Origin: Chrysopilus asiliformis
Taxonomy: Eukaryota; Arthropoda; Insecta; Diptera; Rhagionidae
DNA: 64,000 bases
Direction of reading: 5' to 3'
Assembly: GCA_964034945.1 (NCBI GenBank)
Contig: OZ035962.1
Coordinates: 27,959,530 to 28,023,529 of the forward strand
The notes below the pieces were generated by a model that saw only the letters and a list, made by a program, of their open reading frames with translations, made no database searches and had not been told where the DNA came from. The position numbers and the translations under genes were made by a program. Shown here piece by piece: positions 58,241 through 64,000 of this stretch (within the stretch, counting starts at the first letter, position 1; each line of letters begins with the position of its first letter).

Positions 58241-58310
58241 TTCGATTAGTGCAGTGAGTTAGAAGTTGGACTACCATGCGCCAGGCACCGGTTCGATTCC
58301 TATCGGTGAC
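58241..58310 (+). repeat. tRNA-like module of tandem copy 2
   Basis: The same sequence as 56336-56406, with the perfect B-box core GGTTCGATTCC. The second and third modules of this unit are at 59101-59147 and 59773-59820. Confidence 0.6.
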
Positions 58311-58422
58311 AAAATTCTTTTTTTTCTTTTCAAATTCTTTTTTGTTGATTTATTTACTTTTTTTAATATTTTATTACTTAATTTATCTTTAAGTTTACAT
58401 TTTTACTCCTGAATAAGTGTTA

Positions 58423-59100
58423 TGCCCGGTTCGTCAGTGACAGTTTAAACTCCGTTTAACCGGCGATAAAGTTTAAACTGTCGTTTAACACGAAATTGTG
58501 TTTTTCAGTGACAGTTTATCTCTAACCAAAAGTTTAAACGGAGTTTAACTTAAACGGCCATGGATGAGGGTTTAAACTGCCGTTTTTCAAAACTTATTTG
58601 TCATTTTGTAGATCCGCGAAGAATAAAACACATAAAAATGGACTGCATCACTTTTTTTTGCTCTCCACAATTTCACTATATATTTTTTACATATTTGAAA
58701 CACAATAACAACCGAAATAACAACCGAAATCACAACCGAAACAGCATCCGAAACAACAACCGAAATCACAACGAAAATAACACCCGAAATAACAACCGAA
58801 ATAATAACCGAAATTAAAATTATTTTATTTTTTATAGAATTCTATAATTAATGCGTAAACAAATATTACGAAAGTGATAACTAGACAAATACATCAATGA
58901 TTTTATGACTGAAAAATTTGACATTTCAATATATTTTACTTGTATAGTAGACTGCAAAATTGACAAAAAAGTTTAAACTTTAGTTTAATAAAACGTTCAA
59001 TTCCGTTTGCCTGAAAAACACCAGAAGTTTAAACTTTGGTTTAAACTTCATTGTGAGTTTAACTAAACTAAAGTTTAAACTTTTACTGAGAAACCGGGCA
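58423..59100. mobile_element. 678-bp PIF/Harbinger-type element
   Basis: Ends TGCCCGGTTCGTCAGTGACA (left) and TGCCCGGTTTCTCAGTAAAA (reverse complement of right). TTA is duplicated on both sides (58420-58422, 59101-59103), and tandem copy 1 gives the empty site GTGTTAGACTAC. Many GTTTAAAC motifs recur subterminally. A block of CAACCGAAATAA-type repeats at 58705-58812 gives the Asn/Arg-rich frame at 58560. No transposase. Confidence 0.88.
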
Positions 59101-60112
59101 TTAGACTACAATGCGCCAGATGTGCGGGTTCGATTCCGAGTGGTGACAAAATGTTTTTTTTTTAATTTTTTTTTGACCTTAAATTACTTATTTTATTTAT
59201 ATTATACTTCTTTAGGCGCGTTGGGCGATTTTTGGATGGGTAAAATCTCATGAGTTCGCGTCACCGATATGCTAATTTAACAGCTTAAGAATGCTGATTT
59301 GCTTTCATTTGATTTTTTTATACAGAAAAAATCGATTTTTTTTTTGAAAATATCATACAGCAAAATAAAATGAGACAGAAAATTTCTGAACATTACGTGA
59401 CTTTGGTATATAACAAAAAATCGATTTTTTTTGGAAAATATACAGCAAAATAAAATTACACAGAAAATTTCTAAACAACACGTGGCATTCTTATACAGAA
59501 AAAATTAAATATCTCTAGCTATTTGTTGTATAAGAAAATCATGTGCTGCTCAGGAATTCAAACCTTAATATGCATATTGACTTTTATTTGAAATTTACTG
59601 TTTATTAGCATATATTTTCGAAATTTCAGGTTGAAAAATATATAGGTATAAATACACGACAAAATTACCTTACATATATTATTGTTTTCACTTCTGTTGG
59701 CAGTCCCCAATGACTGCCTGTTTTTTATTACTTAATTTATCTTTAAAATTTATATTCTTACTACTGAATAAGTGTAAACTACATCGCGCCAGGTACGGGT
59801 TCAATTCTGAGCGGTGGCAAAATATTTTTTTTTTTTGTTGTTGAAATTGAGTCTTTATTGGAACAAGTGAATACCATCTGCTCTATATATAAAATCGTTT
59901 AACCTGACGCCCAGCCCAAACCCCTGAAGATAGAGACTTGAAACTTTCAGAATATGTCCCACCATCGAGATTTTTCGAAATTTTAGCGCTAAGGGGGTGA
60001 ACGGGGGGTAAAGGGGGTTTGGGTATTTTTAAACCGTGATTTTCGCCATGAATCCTGCTCAATAGGAGGCTGAAAAGTATCACTCGGGGGTTTTTGGGGT
60101 CGCTGATCCCAG

Positions 60113-60325
60113 ATTTTCAAAATTCAAAACGGAAGGTCCTGTAAGGATAATGCAAATGCAAGAAATAACTTTTAGAAAATTATCTTTAGATGTGTCCATT
60201 TTACTTTTTACCCATCTATATAATAAAAACTGTAAAGGGGACAATTTTTGTAATTTTGGATTTTCTCAAAAATATTGACATACATTGATGTATTTGGTCG
60301 TATAATACTGATGCCAAAAATGACA
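60113..60325. other. Decayed repeat remnants
   Basis: AAAACGGAAGGTCCTGTAAGG here is the reverse complement of a family F phrase, and ATCTATATAATAAAAACTG resembles a Helitron 5' end. Nothing coding. Confidence 0.45.
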
Positions 60326-60617
60326 TTTTTATACCCGTATGGTGAAACCAAAGGGTATATTAACTTTGCCTTACCGTTTGTAACGCCACGACCCCGTCAT
60401 CACACATAAAAATGTATTACACCAGTGTGTTTAGAACAGTGGTTCCCAAAGTGGTCCCTACGGACCCCCAGGGGTCCCTGGGATCATCCAAGGGGTCCGT
60501 GGAAAATTAAAATTAATTTGGGGGTCCCTGAACAACGTCAGGCGGTCCGCGCAAGGTTTAATATAAAATAAAAAAATTGTGACACATTTTTATTAATATG
60601 GAAGTTAAAATAAATAA

Positions 60618-60810
60618 CAGAAGCTGTTGATTGCTTTTCCGTCTTCCTATTTGGTAGAACGTAGATTCAGTGCCGTTATGAGCCTCATCACAAAAAAAAA
60701 GAAACCGACTAGAAATTAGTACTCATGGGGATTTGCGGTTGCTACTCACAAACATTGAGCCGAACATAAATACACTCATAACATCGCATCAGGTTCATCC
60801 AAGTCATTAA
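60618..60810 (+). pseudogene. hAT transposase C-terminal remnant (ZBED/FAM200-like)
   Basis: Readable as LIAFPSSYLVERRFSAVMSL then ITKK; after a one-base excess in an A run it continues RNRLEISTHGDLRLLLTNIE then PNINTLITSHQVHPSH and a TAA. FPSSYLVERRFS and DLRL..TNIEP are the conserved hAT dimerisation-domain block of Buster/ZBED-type transposases. Everything upstream is deleted, and the frame is shifted, so it is not functional. Confidence 0.88.
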
Positions 60811-60996
60811 TTTTTTTTGTATTTTAAAACAAAAGTTATAATTTAAATAAATACTTCTTCAACAAAATGTTTAATTTATATTTTATTTTTACGTTACCAT
60901 TTACCATTCAAGACATCAAAGTTAAATTTGTAATTTTTCTATTAAACATTTATGTAGTTTTTCACCCAGGGTCCGTGGGCAAGTTTTGACTATGAA

Positions 60997-61514
60997 CATA
61001 ACAAAAGCTATAATTGCCAATCTGGCAATCATTGGAGACCCGTATGGTGATATTCGTATTAAAATTCGAACAATTGTATGAAAATTCCTCTTTGAAGTAA
61101 AACTTTTCAATAAGATTTTTTTAAATTTATTCCAATCGGATTTTGAGTTATGGGAGTTTTATGTAGAATCATATCCTAAAAAACTTTTGTTCTTGGACTT
61201 TTGTGATAAGATGCACCGTTTTTTAGATATTCATCCCCCTAATGGTCAATTTTTGCACATTAACGAACTTAGCCTCGCAGTTTACAGAAAACAGATCTGC
61301 GTAAAATATCAAGTCTCTAGCTCAATCCGTGCGCCCGCAATCCGCGCTAAAAACGGACGAACGGACGGACGGACGGACATGCAAAAATTAAATATTTTTG
61401 TCATTCTAAACACACTGGTGTAATTCATTTTTGTGTGCGATGACGGGATTTTGGCGTTACAAACGGTAAGGCAAAGTTAGTATACCCTTTGGTTTCACCA
61501 TACGGGTATAAAAA
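60997..61514 (-). mobile_element. Family A element nested in the hAT
   Basis: A minus-strand copy complete at both ends (CATAACAAAAGC with hairpin at the left; CACCATACGGGTATAAAAA at the right), with GGACGGACGGACGG as its short GTCY tract. It sits inside the GACTATGAA segment of the hAT right-end repeat. Confidence 0.8.
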
Positions 61515-61588
61515 GGGGTCCGTGGGCAAGTTTTGACTATGAAAAGGGGTCCGTGGGCCAAAAGAGTTTGGGAACCACTGGTTTAGAA

Positions 61589-62039
61589 GGACAAAAATAT
61601 TTAATTTTTGCATGTCCGTCCGTCCGTCCGTCCGTGTGTGGCGCGGATTGCGGGATGTACTGATTGAGCTACAGACTTGAAATTTTGCGCAGATTCGTTT
61701 TTCGTAAAATGCGAGGCTAAGTTCGTTAATGGGCAAAAATGGACCATTAGGGGGGGGGGGGGGGGGGGGGGGTACCCCTCATACGAACGAAACCGATTTT
61801 TGCGAATATCTTGAAAACGGTGCATCTTATCACAAAAGTCCAAAAACAAAAGTTTTTTAGGATATGATTCTACATAAAACTCCCATACATCAAAATCCAA
61901 TTGGAATAAATTTGAAAAAATCTTATTGAAAAGTTTTACTTCAAAGAGGAATTTCCATACAATTGTTCGAATTTTAATACGAATATCACCATACGGGTCT
62001 CCAATGATTGCCAGATTGGCAATTATAGCTTTTGTTATG
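61589..62039 (+). mobile_element. Family A element, 3' part, within the inverted hAT half
   Basis: Runs from the GTCY tract (GTCCGTCCGTCCGTCC) to the hairpin and GTTATG at 62039. It includes a G23 run at 61750-61772 in place of the usual G6-8 before GTACCCC. The subterminal TCACCATACGGGT and hairpin are intact. Confidence 0.75.
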
Positions 62040-62444
62040 TTCATAGTCAAAACTTGCCCACGGACTCTGGGTGAAAAACTACATATGTAAATGTTTAATA
62101 GAAAAATTACAAATTTAACTTTGATGTCTTGAATGGTAAATGGTAACGTAAAAATAAAATATAAATCAAACATTTCTTTTTTTTTTGTGATGAGGCTCAT
62201 AACGGCACTGAATCTACGTTCTACCAAATAGGAAGACGGAAAAGCAATCAACAGCTTCTGTTATTTATTTTAACTTCCATATTAATAAAAATGTGTCACA
62301 ATTTTTTTTATTTTATATTAAACCTTGCGCGGACCCCCTGACGTTGTTCAGGGACCCCCAAATCAATTTTAATTTTCCACGGACCCCCTGGATGATCCCG
62401 GGGACCCCTGAGGGTCCGTAGGGACCACTTTGCGAACCACTGGT
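62040..62444 (-). mobile_element. hAT 5' part, inverted copy
   Basis: Mirror of 60437-60996: ends at CGAACCACTG (62444) with GTTTAGAA after it. It contains the reverse complement of the FPSSYLVERRFS coding piece but lacks about 165 bp covering the last transposase codons. The 216-codon minus frame at 61601-62251 merely fuses this piece to family A sequence. Confidence 0.85.
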
Positions 62445-62863
62445 TTAGAATGATAAACAAAATTGATTTTTGCATGTCCGTCTGTGGCGCGGATTGCGGG
62501 CGCACGGATTGAGCTAGAGACTTGAAATTTTGAGCAGATCCGTTTTTCGTAAAATGCAAGGTTTAGTTAAAGGGCAAAAATGGACCATTAGGGGGGTACC
62601 CCCCATACGAACGAAAATGTTTTTTGCGAATATCTCAAAAACTGTTCATATTATCAAATAAGTGCAAGAACAAAAGTTATTTAGGATATGATTCTAAATA
62701 AAACTCCCATACATGAAAATCCTATTGGAACAAATTTTAAAAAATCTTATTGGAAAGTTTGACTTCAAACTGGAATTTTGATACAACTGTTCCAATTTTG
62801 ATAGGAATATCACTATACGAGTTTCTAATAATTGCCAGACCGGCAATTATAGGTTTTGTTATG

Positions 62864-63180
62864 CTTAAAATTTATGTTTGTCCGTCTGTCTGTATGTCAG
62901 TCGGTATTTCTGTCTGTTTGTTCCGGCATCACGCAAAAACGGCGCGGCCGATTTTGATCAAACTTTGCACACAGGGACAGTTATTTACAGAATAAGGGAT
63001 CTGATTCTTTTTGATGTCAATCCCCGTTTCTTCTGATATCTCTTACTCAAGGGTGTCGGATCCAGTTTAATAGCAACCCCTTTCCCTCTCTTGAAACCTC
63101 TTTATGCGCTTAAGGGTTTCGGATCCGGTTTTCACCATGAGAGAGGTCAGCCCGCAGGGAAAATTTTTGCTCACTAATAT
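62864..63180 (+). repeat. Decayed Helitron-like repeat with GTCT/GTCC tract
   Basis: TTGTCCGTCTGTCTGTATGTC is followed by CACGCAAAAACGGCGCGGCCGATTTTGATCAAACTTTGCACACAG-type sequence, the analogue of the ACGCAAAAACGACTGAACCGATTG core in the Helitron at 23044. The ends were not found. Confidence 0.5.
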
Positions 63181-64000
63181 TTACCCCTCCTTTTTATGTG
63201 TTAGCTATACATAAAATCGTTTTTGGGACAAAAAACGGTATATTTCACCTAAAAATTTGAAAAAGCAGTAAATCGATTTGAAAAAACAGTATTTTTCGCA
63301 GTATAAATTTTATTCAATGAAAATTTGTGTCTTTGCTTTTAATTTCGACATTTTTATTCTTTTAAATTAACAATGGAAAGCAAAATCAAAGTAACGCGTT
63401 CTGAAGAAGGATGAATAATGACAAGACAGTAATCGATGGGGAAAGGAAGAAGCGAATCTATATGACATGTTGCCATCAATACTTCGCTGTTCGTCGTTTG
63501 AATGTATTTACACTTGCCATGTGTTGCCACTGTTTTGTGTTGCCACTGTTTTGTGTTGCCACTGTTTTGTGTTGCCACTGACGTTTTGCATTGCTATTAA
63601 TAAATTTGAATTTCGAAACGTTAAAGAATTAAAGTTTTCTGAGTATTTAAATACAGTATTTTGGGGAAAAAAGCAATTATGCAGTATTGGAGTCTGAAAA
63701 ACAATATAATACTGCGAAAAACAGTATAGATACCATCGTTATGTATAGCCCTCACCTGCTATCTTCTGCAATTCTAAAGGGATTTGGTGCTTCAATGTAT
63801 GACATGAATTAAAAAGAATGACATTTCCCACCATATTGTCTTTCCCCGTGTGGATAACCACCTTTTACCGTTATTGAATATATTGTAAGTAAACAGTACG
63901 ATTTTGTAATACACCGTTGGGTCACAAAGAAAAATGTCTCTAAAAAAAAAAATTCCCTTTTTTGGGTTAACTATATGCATTTGAGTCGAGGCCGAAGGCC
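63181..64000. other. No recognisable gene; 16-bp tandem repeat at 63522-63582
   Basis: TGTTGCCACTGTTTTG is repeated about four times at 63522-63582. The rest is AT-rich without recognisable genes. Confidence 0.6.

Larger units (their letters stand above)
58022..60112 (+). mobile_element. Helitron-like composite unit, tandem copy 2
   Basis: Starts A|TCTATATATTTAAAAGGC directly after copy 1 and repeats its modules in order, ending GGGGTTTTTGGGGTCGCTGAT. It contains a Harbinger-type MITE instead of the family A element. After removing both insertions each unit is about 1.4 kb. Confidence 0.7.
60437..61580 (+). mobile_element. hAT element (non-autonomous) with 8-bp duplication
   Basis: Ends CAGTGGTTCCCAAAGTGG and the reverse complement of the right (CAGTGGTTCCCAAACTC), flanked by GTTTAGAA at 60429-60436 and 61581-61588. 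The right end contains a tandem repeat of about 30 bp, GGGGTCCGTGGGCAAGTTTT. It holds the last coding piece of its transposase and a nested family A element. Confidence 0.92.
60326..62863 (+). mobile_element. Family A Helentron-like element split by a hAT nest
   Basis: The 5' part is 60326-60436 (TTTTTATACCCGTATGGTGA ... GTGTGTTTAGAA). The 3' part is 62453-62863 (TGATAAACAAAATTG ... GCAATTATAGGTTTTGTTATG). Between them lie 2 kb of hAT and further family A sequence. GTTTAGAA borders both junctions (60429-60436, 62445-62452). Confidence 0.7.

Noticed and set aside
58560..58817. Asn/Arg-rich 85-codon frame (possible low-complexity protein)
   Set aside because: It is a translation of a CAACCGAAAT-type tandem block inside a Harbinger-type MITE.
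61601..62251. A 216-codon minus-strand open frame starting with a hAT motif
   Set aside because: It is a chance fusion of a hAT coding scrap to family A repeat sequence after a deletion; only the first 25 or so codons are transposase-derived.

Overview
The window is AT-rich animal DNA, almost certainly insect and probably dipteran. Introns are short, with GTAAGT donors. The one recognisable gene has a TATA plus TCAGTT-initiator core promoter. The repeats are dominated by short elements carrying (GTCY)n microsatellites, the architecture of the Drosophila DINE-1/Helentron family. I see no intact single-copy host gene. What can be supported is one dead host gene and a dense, nested set of transposable elements.

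Layout. 1-10.6 kb: a 0.28 kb palindrome, a 122-bp tandem-repeat element, a Helentron-like element with a (CTGTCAGT)n tract, and a dead mariner carrying its own MITE. 10.6-21.5 kb: a complete, very young Ty3/gypsy retrotransposon on the minus strand. It has 2.25-kb LTRs that I read as differing by one substitution and one homopolymer base, a 4-bp target duplication AAAT, a tRNA-Lys-type primer site, and intact gag and pol in -1 overlap. 21.5-34 kb: degenerate repeats, a canonical A|TC...CTAG|T Helitron, nested MITEs, a piggyBac-type MITE with TTAA duplications, and two opposed copies of a 0.46-kb TIR element. 34-43.4 kb: Helentron-like elements (one nested in a relative), a 32-bp minisatellite and a Harbinger-type MITE.

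43.4-47.5 kb: a chymotrypsin-like serine protease gene with recognisable promoter, signal peptide, four exons and catalytic triad. It is destroyed by two in-frame TAA codons, a hAT element in exon 1 (8-bp duplication GTAGTGAT) and a 1.07-kb TIR element in exon 2. A fourth mobile element sits in intron 3, and a splice donor is tandemly duplicated.

48-64 kb: more Helentron-like copies (one with about 270 bp of a homogeneous 12-bp GTCY repeat), a head-to-tail duplicated Helitron-like unit holding tRNA-like B-box modules, a Harbinger MITE inside it, and a roughly 2-kb inverted nest of hAT elements and Helentron-like elements, in which three hAT ends abut the same octamer GTTTAGAA.

Most interesting structure: two unrelated repeat families (called A and B here) share the same design. 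Each has a 12-13 bp inverted repeat at the 5' end, a GTC-based microsatellite close behind it, the inverted-repeat partner placed subterminally at the 3' end, and a terminal hairpin. This identifies them as non-autonomous rolling-circle Helentrons and explains the scattered microsatellites. No CRISPR, operon or rRNA is present. All family assignments come from reading motifs; none was checked by database search.
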